Shown piece after piece: positions 10,356 to 19,098 of a stretch of 64,000 bases of DNA. Both the position numbers and the translations under genes were made by a program. The notes under the pieces are model-generated. The model saw nothing but the letters and a program-made list of their open reading frames with translations, ran no database searches and was not told where the DNA came from. The DNA comes from Diplonema japonicum (Eukaryota; Euglenozoa; Diplonemea; Diplonemida; Diplonemidae). Location: NCBI GenBank assembly GCA_964019335.1, contig OZ025734.1, forward strand, positions 248,001 to 312,000. The letters are read 5' to 3'. Numbering within the stretch: position 1 is the first letter of the stretch; every line of letters starts with the position of its first letter.

Positions 10356-11476
10356 CATTCAGTATTTTTCTTTTCTCTTGGTTTTCCCTGGCTACCGTTG
10401 CTGCTACTACTGGTGCTGCTCCCGCTGGCACTGCTCCCAGGGGACTTCTTTTTCTTGATTCGCGTCAGTTTCACCTTCAAATCCTCCTTGATAGCACGAA
10501 TGACAGAGACCTCAAACCCGGGAGCCGCAGGATCAAACATCGCATCCTTACCCTCCTCCACCGGCCGAGGCGGCTTGAAAGAGGGTGTTGTTAACAGCTT
10601 CATCGGAGGCAGTGAAGAGGCTGGAGGGCCATTTGAACGCCCACGGAAAGGCTTCATGATCCTGCCGGAAAAGGTAAAATGTATAGTGTCATGAGGGGAC
10701 TGTAAAACCAAATCGTGAACCTGCTTGGGGGACGTTACAAGTTTCCCGTCAACTTCTGCAAGATAACACCCTGAAGTGACACCAGCTTCGGCACAAATAC
10801 TGCTGTCGTCCACCGAGCTCACTTCGAGAGACGATCGGAGAAATGTGACTCCGAGTTCAGAAAATCTTTTATCAACACCTACAGAAACTATTTTAAACCC
10901 ATCGGGCGAGAACGGGATGGCTGTTTCCAGGGTATTATTTGTCTCAAGATATTTTCTTTCGATCTCCTGGCTGTCCTCATGGATCTCAACACGGGGCGAC
11001 AGCATTTTAATCAGTGCAGACAGCGATTCAGCAGAGGGTGTAATTATATTCCTTAAGTCATCAAGAATCTCAAGGTAGAACACGGGTTCCAGAAAGACCC
11101 TTGACCGCTGTGTGTAAACTCGTGAGATTGTCTCCAAAGGAGTGGAGGTTGTCTGTCTTCCAGAGAAGTCTGTTGTTACAACCTCGTGTTTATTGTTTAC
11201 TATGAGCATGCATTTTCTGGGGCCTTTGTCTGTGGTGTGTGATCCGATGGTGACCACCCAGCAGCCTAGGATGCCGTGTGCTTCTTTGTTAGCCAGCATG
11301 CTTGTGAGATACGGGTTGTACTGGATAGGGGCCATTGTGCGGCCGTCTCGCATCACGACAACCTTCTTGTCTTCCTTCTTCACCTTTGCTTTTTTAAGAG
11401 ACGATTTTGCCGGGACGCCTTCGCCACCTACAACTACCTTTACAACTGCACCGTCTTTGCTGCTTTGGGTCCCCAT
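10355..11476 (-). CDS. PH-like/PDZ-domain protein with N-myristoylation signature
   Basis: A 373-residue intact frame. I chose the ATG at 11476, which gives MGTQSSKD; Gly2 and Ser6 fit the MGxxxS myristoylation pattern and suggest membrane tethering. Residues about 20-60 are Lys-rich. Residues about 70-175 (GILGCWVVTIGSH through LIKML) look like a PH/PTB-type fold. Residues about 195-280 look PDZ-like: LGVTFLRSS, then AGVTSGCYLAEVDGKLV. The C-terminus is basic and ends in a Ser/Gly-rich tail of the SSSSNGSQ type. A role as a small membrane-associated scaffold is inferred. Its PDZ-like segment is similar in kind, not evidently in descent, to the one ending the giant glucan-synthase gene. The fold calls are by eye. 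Confidence 0.7.
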
Positions 11477-11681
11477 CACATGTTTTTTTTTTTTTTTTTT
11501 TTTTTTGTTAATTTCTTATCGGTGTTCTGTTTTTTTTTTGTCGCTTGGTAAAAAAAAAGGGGGGGGAGTGGGGAATACAAAAAGATTTTAATTTAAAGTT
11601 CACACAAAAATGAAAAACTCGGGGGTCAACGTGTAAATTTATTTTCCATTTTTCTTTTTTTTTTCTTTTTTTTTTCTCTTT

Positions 11682-12188
11682 TCACTCCTCCCACCATATT
11701 GGGGACGACTTTCGTGAACTGCTGTATAAATCACCCAGGTACATATCGGCCAGCTCGTTTTTGAGGAAACCCATCCCGTAGTGTACAGGGTACGAATCAA
11801 AGACCTTTGTACCATCTCCCCCCGCTACCTGTGAGATAGTGGCACGCCCCCCTGGGTGGGCTGACAGCCATTGTGTGACATCGTAGACCTTGCTGTTAAG
11901 GATGACCCACGCATCATTGCTGCACCTGTGCATGGACACCTCTTGGGGAGTAAGCATCTGAGTGTGTGCAGTGCAGTACCGCACTGGGAAGGCGGGCTCC
12001 ATGTCTTTCTCTTCTTCCGTACCCGCTTCTTGTTCTTCATTTGCGGCGGTCTCACCTGCAACCACCCTGTCCGCATCCTTCAGGACCCCCAGCTTAGTCA
12101 GCACCCTCTCGGCCGCAAGAACCCCGATTATGATTACCAGCAACCTGTTCTCTTCAAAATATTCCATCATGGTGTCCATTGTGTCCAT
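11682..12188 (-). CDS. Membrane-anchored cytochrome b5-domain protein
   Basis: 168 residues. An N-terminal hydrophobic helix (about residues 14-30, LLVIIIGVLAAERVL) is followed by an acidic linker and a cytochrome b5 fold at residues about 75-155. The heme ligands are His111 in the HPGG motif and His136 in PVHYG. Their 25-residue spacing is close to the 24 usual in cytochrome b5. Preceding WVILNSKVYDVTQWL is typical of the family. Unlike animal microsomal b5, which has a C-terminal anchor, the anchor here is N-terminal. The likely role is electron transfer at an internal membrane, for example to a desaturase or hydroxylase. The start is the first ATG of several close ones (MDTMDTMM). Confidence 0.88.
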   Translation of the reverse strand: MDTMDTMMEYFEENRLLVIIIGVLAAERVLTKLGVLKDADRVVAGETAANEEQEAGTEEEKDMEPAFPVRYCTAHTQMLTPQEVSMHRCSNDAWVILNSKVYDVTQWLSAHPGGRATISQVAGGDGTKVFDSYPVHYGMGFLKNELADMYLGDLYSSSRKSSPIWWEE

Positions 12189-12299
12189 TGTGTATGTAGC
12201 TGTATTTTTGTTAATTTAATGGTATTTCTATTTTTTTTTTTTTTTTTTTTTTTCTCTTTTTTTTTTTCCCCCAAAGAGCAGCGCATTGGGGAGGGGTGT

Positions 12300-12775
12300 C
12301 AGCAGGCAATAAGAACATTCGCATTGCAGGCTTGCTGCTCAGAAGTCTAACACGTGATTGAGGTTGCCGTGTGGTCATCATGCAGAGGGGGTCGCAGAAG
12401 ATGGTCAAAGCTGGGGGACCTCACCTCGTGACGAAGAGTTCTCATCGTCCTTCGAAATGTCATATCTGACACAAGCGCGAAGACCTAACGCTGCACAGGT
12501 GTCTGTCGCAGCAACGAAAGGCGCTTAAGCTGTGTGGGCCGTCTCTTTTAGGATTCATCTCAGAGAGGACAAGTCACGGTGCACTCCGCAAAGGGGTCAT
12601 CAGAGGCCGTGTGCAAAACTCTTATGATTTTATTTCCTATTTGGGTTTTTTTTTTTTCTTTTGTTCAGAAGGAATCCAACTTTTTCAAAAATATCGATCT
12701 CAGCTGGAAAAGGAGAACCCTTTCCATCGAGTGGTTAATTAAACATGTATTTTGAACGATCATCATTGCAACACA

Positions 12776-12780
<5 letters not shown>
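12300..12780. repeat. Dispersed repeat cassette, copy 1
   Basis: Contains the CAGCAGGCAATAAGAAC block (12300-12390), the TGACACAAGCGCGAAGACC block (12467-12545) and the two-part repeat CATCTCAGAGAGGACAAG ... CTCTTATG / CAGAAGGAATCCAAC ... GAACGATCATCATT (about 12556-12770). The same blocks recur at 30283, 55371, 55699, 57828, 61931, 62069, 62603 and 63136. Small indels between copies argue against coding. Confidence 0.8.
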
Positions 12781-12809
<29 letters not shown>

Positions 12810-12904
12810 AAAATCCACATCAAGTAGTAAAAATAAAAAAAAGAAAGAAAGCATAAGAAGATTTAAAAAAGTCGATGTCACATGCCACTCGCCACCACAA
12901 TAAA

Positions 12905-12985
12905 AAAAAACCCACGACCACGACCACCCCCACCACCTATCTACTTCTTCTTAGCGATGACCTTCTCAGTGGTCTTGGTGACCTT
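12905..12985 (-). pseudogene. EFL 3'-end fragment (last codons plus 3' UTR)
   Basis: 12941-12985 matches the last 14 codons and stop of the EFL gene at 53668 (KVTKTTEKVIAKKK), together with some CCACCACCACC-type 3' UTR. At 12986 homology stops abruptly and unrelated AT-rich sequence follows. The same truncated fragment with the same junction occurs at 56395-56460, so it was duplicated after truncation. Confidence 0.8.
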
Positions 12986-13337
12986 ATGAAAAAATAAATT
13001 AGATCTGTTGATGAGGAAAAAGAAGAGAAAACATATGAGATAAAGCAGGCCCGGGTGTCGTCCTGCTGAATAACGTGGCAAGTAATTCCTTGGTAAACGT
13101 TCTTCTTCTTTCAATCGATTGTTATATGTACTTATAAAATGTAAAATATAGCGCGCATTCGACGACACTGATCAAGCGACTGGCACCTTCCGAAGAAGGG
13201 CCTCCCACGTCCGCCGGGTTGAGCAGAGGATGCCCCGGGGCGGCCGTTCCAGTCTGATCATGTCGCACTATAATATATGTTCTCATCTCCAAGGACAAAT
13301 GAGGTTTTTTGCCTCGTAGCTCGCCGGGCCAGCACTC

Positions 13338-13766
13338 TTACTTGCGTAAGGTCTTCGTGGTTCTTGGGGGGTGGCGCTGTCCCACATTATGCCACTGCAG
13401 CGTGGTGAAGAAAAGCCAGTCAGTGGCCACGAAGTAGTGATCCTTCAAGGCTCTCATATCTCCGTGCCGCGTGAACTGCTGCCGTCTCTCGACGTCCCCC
13501 TTCGCCTTCCAGCCTTCCGAGTCATACCTGGCCATGATCCACGTCTTGTCAAAGTCCAGGATGAGGGCGAACCGGACAAACTTCATGTGAATCCCGAGTT
13601 CCTTAGCGGTTTTAGGCTCTTCGCCGAGCACGTGTTTGCAGACCCGTATCATGGCTTCTGGCGTCCACTCCCCTTCCGCTTCGACGATCCCGGCCGTCGC
13701 CAGTTTCGTGTGGGAGAGCTTATCTTCCAGACCCGCTCGATGTTCTTCAGCCAGGGCGTCGGTTCC
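13338..13766 (-). pseudogene. C-terminal domain of the retroelement protein
   Basis: The frame is open through the 16-bp repeat and ends at the stop TAA at 13338. GEWTPEAMIRVCKHVLGEEP aligns with GDFSQDTLSLACQKILGEE of the Josephin-like domain 3 kb upstream. VRFALILDFDKTWIMARYD then resembles its strand-rich second half, but no catalytic His is evident. It may be a duplicated, inactive protease-like half. The 8309-8525 copy preserves the last codons and the stop, so this is the true protein end. Confidence 0.55.
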
Positions 13767-13830
13767 CCGACCGTCGGTTCGCCCGACCGTCGGTTCGCCC
13801 GACCGTCGGTTCGCCCGACCGTCGGTTCGC
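13767..13830. repeat. 16-bp tandem repeat, four copies
   Basis: Unit CCGACCGTCGGTTCGC starts at 13767, 13783, 13799 and 13815, with a partial copy upstream. The unit contains the palindrome CCGACCGTCGG. Because 16 is not a multiple of 3 and no unit contains a stop in the frames used, each added or lost copy shifts the downstream frame. Confidence 0.9.
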
Positions 13831-13839
13831 CCTGAGGAG

Positions 13840-15200
13840 GTCCAAGCGGTCTTTCTTCTTTGCGGGCTCCGCTTGTCCGTCGCACAACTGCCCGCGCTTC
13901 GCGCTCTTGGACCGCCATTTGACGAGCAGAGGTGGCTCTGGTGCACGATCTGTGCTGGTCCTTACCAGCTTGGTGTCGTGGCCAAGGTACACGTCCGGGC
14001 ATGCGCCTCCCTTTCGCTTCTTCTTGTGGTGGCTTGCGAGGGGCGGGGCCGGGGCTGGGGCTGAGTGTGGGGCCAGGGCTTCGTCGCCGTCGTGGGCAGT
14101 GAGGCATGCCAGTTCCAGCTCCTCCATCCGTGGCGCAGGTTCCGCCGTTTCCGATGGCGGGGTCGAGGTCGGGGCAGAGACTTTGTCGCCGTCGTCGCCA
14201 GTCAGGTCTATGACCACCCTTTCATTTCCCTGTGCCTCCTGTGGTGTAGGCTCTGTTTTTATCGATGTCGGGGTCGAGATTGGGGCAGAGGCCACGTCGT
14301 CGTCGCCGGTCAGGTCTATGACCACCTTCAGATTTCTCTGTGCCTCATCGGTCCCCCGTGGGGCAGGTCTCGCTGATTGAGGATGGGGGTCGTCGTCTGT
14401 TTGCGTCGACTCTGTGGGTGGTGGCTCCAGCATGTACATGTCCCCCTGTGGGGGAGGAGGAGGTTCCGTCGCAGCAGTCAAATCCGCGGGTGGCTCCAGC
14501 ATGTACATGTCTCTGCTGTGCTGTGTCAGCTCCGGCATGTACAGGTCGTCTGTAGCCGACAGACCGGCCAGGGGTGAGAATCGTTCTGGGGTGCGAGGGA
14601 AACACGCGGTCGTTGCGCTGTGTGAGCGTCTCGGTTGTGATCCGGGGCTTGACGTGCTACCTCTCGTGATGCCCCCACGACCTCGTTGGTGCCCCGGGAC
14701 ATCGGTCCACAGCAGACTCTGATGGACAGTCGTCGTTGTCCGCGTAAAAGAAGAAGCAGAAAAAGAAGGAGGAGAAGTAGAAGTGCCCCGTCCTGACGCA
14801 GTCCTGCTACTGCTTTGCATCTGTCGTTGCGACATCGTCGTCAGAGCTAACGGCACCCAGGGCTCCGCTGTCGTCAAGAGGGGTGGTGGGGCGACCGCCT
14901 CCGTTGAGGGCTCGGGTTGCACCCATGTCGTCGATCCATGCTGCCCCAGAGGTTCAGACAGGTCCATCTGCACGGGGACTGGGTCTGTAACGGGGAGGGC
15001 ATCAGCTTCGGGTAACGGGTCCGAGGCGAGGACCGGGTCAGACGCGGGGACCGGGTCTCTGGTGGAGGCTGCGCCTGATGTAGGAACCGGGTCTGCGGAG
15101 GGAATCGGACTAGAAGCGTGGACCGGGCCTGTGGTGGGGACTGCGTCCGTGACAGAGATCGGGCCAGGCGAACTGACTAGGTCCGTGGCGTAGACTGGGC
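13840..15200 (-). pseudogene. SIM-bearing region of the retroelement protein
   Basis: Continues the repeat frame to a stop near 13747. Two near-identical segments read VVIDLTGDD followed by acidic or Ser-rich residues (around 14310 and 14205). They match the SUMO-interacting motif V-I-D-L-T with a downstream acidic patch. A third, weaker copy (LELACLTAHDGDE) follows. Upstream are three related copies of a DMYMLEPP phrase. A KKKRKGG stretch near 14020 could be a nuclear localisation signal. No catalytic domain is seen. SIMs suggest recruitment to SUMO-rich nuclear sites, which is inference. Confidence 0.6.
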
Positions 15201-16160
15201 CAGTTGTGGGCACTGGGTCGTCATGGACTATCGAGACCGGGCCAGATGCGGGGACCGGATCCGTGACGGGGACCGGGTCAGCGATCGGGCTATTTGCGGG
15301 GACCGGGTCAGCGACTGGGCTGGCTGCGGGGACCGGGTCTGTGATGGGGGCCGTGTCTCCAACCGGGTTGGTTGTGGGGGCCGGGTCCGTGACAGGGACC
15401 GGGTTAGCTGCGGGGACCGGGTCTGTGACGGGGACCGGGTCAGCGACTGGGCTGGTTGCGGGGACTGGATCTGTGGCAGGGGCCGTGTCTGCGACCGGGT
15501 TAGCCGTGGAGACCGGGTCTGTGGTGCGGACCGGGTCAACGACCAAACTGGTTTCGGGGATCGCGTCTGTGATGTGGGTCGTGTCTGCGACCGGGCCAGA
15601 TGTGGGGACCGGGTCTGTGACGGGGACCGGGTCAGCGACTGGGCTGGTTGCGGGGACTGGATCTGTGGCAGGGGCCGTGTCTGCGACCGGGTCTGTGGTG
15701 AGGACCGGGTCAGCGACTGGGTTACTTGCAGGGACCGGGTCAACGATGTGATGTAGGTCGTGTCTGCGACCGGGCCAGATGCGGGGACCGGGTCCGTGAC
15801 GGGGACCGGGTCTGCGACGGGGGCCGTGTCTGTGACTGGGTTAGCTCGGGTCGGGTCCGTGACGAGGGCCGGGTCCGTGATCGGGCTAGCTGCGGTAACT
15901 GGGTCTGTGATGAGGACCGGGTCAGCGATTGGGCTAGTCGCGGGGACCGGGTTCGTGACGGGGGCCGTGTTCGCGACCGGTTTAGTCGCGGGGACCGAGT
16001 CCGCGACCGGATTAGCCGTTGGGGCCGGGTCCATGACGGAGACCGGGCCAGATGTATGGACCGGGTCTGCAACGGGGGTCGGGTCAATGCTGTGGAACGG
16101 ATTAGCGTCTGAGTCCGGACCAGGTGAAGGGACCGGGTCATCATTGGGGGTGAGGCTAGC
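15200..16160 (-). repeat. Degenerate 30-bp-class repeat encoding TDPVPA/ADPV units
   Basis: About 950 bp of imperfect tandem repeat of GACCGGGTC(x)GTGACGGGG type. In the coding frame it gives Asp-Pro-Val-Pro-Ala/Thr units (for example ATSPVADPVPVTDPVPA). The reading frame changes near 15740 inside the repeat: upstream the frame shared with the protease domain carries the motif, downstream another frame does. A stiff, Pro-rich linker is the likely product. Confidence 0.8.
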
Positions 16161-16249
16161 TGCAGGGGTCTGGCTCAAACAGGGGCCTGAAACCGGTGGC
16201 ATTACCTCGTCCTGCGCTCCCTTGATGCAAGCGTGGACGTCGAACGCTT

Positions 16250-16800
16250 TTGGTCTGCCGCCGTTCTGCTCCCTTATGGTCCTTGCTCTGGCCCAGCTTT
16301 CTTCGGTGATACCCAGGATGTTCTGTTCGTCATACATACGTAGGACCTGCCTCAGTCCATTGACACGGTGTTCTTCCTTGTCTGTGTCCATCACGGTGTA
16401 CCACGACCTGCCGGTTTTGATGGCTGTAGTCCTGTGGCCCGTCCTGGAGCCTTTCGGCGGGCCGATTACCAGAACTGGGTACCGTCCGCTCTTGACCACG
16501 CTCTGCAGCGAGGCCTCTTCGCCAAGGATCTTTTGGCAGGCAAGGGACAGGGTATCTTGGGAGAAGTCGCCTTTCTCGTTCGGCTGGTACTCCTTCGCAT
16601 GCCCCTCGGTGTGCAGGGCGAGCTCCGAGGTACAGAGGTGGTGTTGGATTGTCTGCATCTCTGCGAACGGCATGCGTGCCAGCTCTGCGTAGTCTGCGAT
16701 CCAGTTCACCACGGCCCAACCACACTCGAGGCCTACGCGTCCTTCGCCACTTTCCTGGTGTAGCGACGTGGGGTATTCCGATGTAGGTGTCTCCATTGGT
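16250..16800 (-). pseudogene. Josephin-like cysteine protease domain in the retroelement
   Basis: Same frame as the RT thumb region. GLECGWAVVNWIADYAEL resembles the catalytic-Cys helix of Josephin deubiquitinases (C followed by a hydrophobic helix). Then come MQTIQHHLCTSEL, GDFSQDTLSLACQKILG (the G-F/ V-I second helix block), and GHRTTAIKTGRSWYTVMDTD, which supplies a His and a downstream Asp. Together Cys, His and Asp form a plausible papain-fold triad. Josephin or a related OTU/C-type peptidase fold is my inference; a structure prediction would decide. A deubiquitinating or polyprotein-processing role is possible. Confidence 0.5.
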
Positions 16801-17099
16801 GTCGTTTCCGTTGAGGGCGGCTGTTGTGGAGGTGGTTCCTTTTGCGAGCTCGTGTCAGCGGTGGAGGTGGACTCTTGTGTTGTCTGCGTCGGTTCGGAGG
16901 GGAGGGCTGTGCTCTTTCGGGGGTCCTTACGTCCCACATACGCGAGATCCGGGTAGCATTCGTCAAGTTCGCGGCCTGCTCTGTAGTTCTTCCCTGCTTC
17001 GGTAAAGAAACTTTGGAGCTCCCCTTTCTCCCAGCCGTAGTTCTTGTTGACGCGCTCACAAAGGAACTCGTGGAATGCTCGGTTCAGGAGTTTGTGCTC

Positions 17100-18664
17100 G
17101 TGACCTCGATCGCGCAAACTGAAGTATGTCTTTGCAATTTGCCTCTTGAAGTCCGGTAAGCTGTTGGTGAGGCAAAGCGCTTGCTGCATCATGCCCTTCA
17201 GGATACCTGGGCCCTGTGTTGAGGGAGCTGCTGTGTGCCCGTGTGTGAAACGTGTGGGCTTGAACTTCCAGTTCGCAGCCTTGTCATAGACTGACAAGCG
17301 TACCCAGTTGTTTTTCGGCGTTTCGTGCCGTTCGGTCCTGATCCGCATGCCGATGAACGGAACGTCGTCGTCGTTGTCCGACGTCTTGGCGTAGGACATC
17401 CCGTACAGCTCTTCGGGTGGGGGGTCGTGTCCCAAACCAAAAAGTCGTCGATGTAGCGGGCAGCTGAGCATAACTCCTTGAGACGGCCCCAGTCCTTGTT
17501 CTCGATCAAGCCGTCGATGTAGTCGGCTTCGACGGAATAGCAGTATAGGTTCGCTATATCCGGAGACGCGTTGCCGCCCATCGGTATGCCCCGCACCTGG
17601 CGCAGAGCACGGCCGCCTACGCGTTGTTAACGACGAATTCGACTAGTTCCTCCACCATCGAGAGGGAGTACACTTTGTCGTCGTCTTCTGCATCCGCGAA
17701 GCTACTTCCGCTCTTGTTTATCACCAGCTCCTTCCCGGCGTGCTCGAAGGCTTCGCGGATTGCTCTGCCCAGGCCCTTTCGAAGGAGTCCCTGGTCCAGG
17801 TTGGAGTACATCGTTTTAAAGCCGTAGGTGGCGGGGACCTTCGACTTGAAAAACGTGTACCGCTGTTTGATCTCAGCCGCGACCTGCTCAGCTGATTCCA
17901 CGATCCAGAAGCGGCGTACTCCGCTGAGGCCCGGATTCACCTCCTTGCTTCGGAACTCCAGGTCCTTCTCGTGCAGGGTGCGTTGTACAGCTTTTAGGAG
18001 GCTCGAGAGCTCTTTGTGCGCTCCTGTCATCGCTGCAACCGGTCTTGCTGCGTTCGTTGGGGCGGCGGCCTTGAAGGCGTCGTCGCGCTCACCGTCGGAA
18101 CCTGCAGCTAGCAGTCGCTCCATTATGGACTGCGTTGATTGTGCTTGTGGGTTGGTGCCTTCCTCCGTCGCAGGGGGGTCTCGGGACGACACGCCAGAAA
18201 TCCACCGGAAGCCTACTTGTTCTTTGTGTAACTTGATGGCCCCGTAAAGGTATGGCATCTTCGTCGACTTGATCTTGATACCGAACGATTCAGTCTCTTC
18301 TGTGATGCTATGCCTTGTGCTCTCCATGTCTTGTACCTCTGCAAAACACTCGCCGTCGAGCTGGGCGTGGAGCAGTTGTAGGTAGTGTGCCTTGCAGACC
18401 ATGCCGATGTCGTGGACGCTTTTGTCGACTGGCAAGAACACGAAAGCCTTCTGCAACTCTTTTAGCTTTGATTTAAGCTGCTCGGGGACCTTAGGATCAA
18501 AGACGGGCTGCTGGAGCTCTTTGTTCAGAGTAGCCTCTGCTTTGGTGTGTAGAGCCCGTAGGAACGTCAATCTTTCAGACGCGAGGGCTTTCTTGAAGTG
18601 AAGGTTTACGAAGCCGACCAAGTCTTGTTCCAGGTTTTCGGAGCTCGTAGAGGTGTCTGAAATG
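17100..18664 (-). pseudogene. Reverse transcriptase domain, Penelope-like
   Basis: Open from about 18664 to 17617, then one base out of frame from about 17630, and again near 17425. Motifs in order: FVFLPVDKSVHDIG (the ADKG-like block of Penelope RTs), MPYLYGAIKLHKEQVGFRWI (equivalent to the YGLPKIHK...FRPI block), GIPMGGNASPDIANLY, the catalytic AARYIDDFLVW, and FIGMRIR. A downstream block from FTHGHTAAPSTQ to LLNRAFHEFL matches the RT thumb-side region. The first break is a missing base after AACAACGCGTA; the second lies in a C6 run. Both could be decay or read errors. No GIY-YIG endonuclease, which many Penelope-like elements carry, was seen. Confidence 0.78.
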
Positions 18665-18665
18665 G

Positions 18666-18915
18666 TTTTAAGTTAGGATGAAGAAGTGGAGAGGTGTGGT
18701 GCCGTTGGTGTTCCTTGCCCCAGGGTCCAGCTTGTACTCATCGATGAGGAGCCTGCTGCAGTGTGCAAAGCTGTCAAACCACGCGGACCAGTCACACTTC
18801 TGTGAACCCCGTACTTCTGAATGATTGCCTTCATGTGTTGGAGGTTGCCTGTCGCAGCAGCGGACTCCACCTCGCTAAACACTTCATTAGTCGTGCAGGC
18901 GATCGTCACACACAC
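18666..18915 (-). pseudogene. Ankyrin-gene 5' fragment fused to an EFL-like patch
   Basis: Encodes the start of the local ankyrin family (EVESAAATGNLQHMKAII) and part of the first repeats, then loses about 26 nt relative to its paralogues and goes out of frame. Its N-terminal codons (VTIACTT) come from a 22-nt stretch identical to the EFL gene at 55028-55049. The same chimeric patch recurs at 22595-22616. Truncated by the retroelement boundary. Confidence 0.75.
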
Positions 18916-19098
18916 CAGAGTCCAGGAAAAAAGTTGTGGTTACCGTACTTGGTGAAATAAAGATTTTAGGTTTAAGGAAACGGTGGAAAAAATTTATTTG
19001 CTCACCGTGAACAGTGTTTTTCCCTTTATTTTTTATTGATTGGGGAAGGTGGCACAAGAACAGGTGGGGAAGAAATTGAAGATAATTACACTAGTTCT

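Larger units (their letters stand above)
13088..18665 (-). mobile_element. Penelope-like retroelement with protease and SIM modules, frameshifted
   Basis: The element reads on minus from about 18665 to 13088. The 3' end is fixed at 13088 by comparison with 56552-56567, where the same flank (CGTGGCAAGTAATTCC) continues without the element. Truncated copies with TSDs at 8294 and 56025 confirm the 3' end. In order it encodes a reverse transcriptase, a Josephin-like protease domain, a Pro/Thr/Asp repeat, SUMO-interacting motifs and a second domain resembling half of the protease. At least three single-base frame changes (near 17630, 17425 and 15740) and a 16-bp repeat (13767-13830) break the frame. 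The 5' end abuts an ankyrin-gene fragment and is probably truncated. Confidence 0.75.

Noticed and set aside
15206-15751. Gly/Thr-rich plus-strand frame (GTGSVTGTGSA)
   Set aside because: Repeat DNA is open in several frames; the minus frame is continuous with the RT and protease domains.
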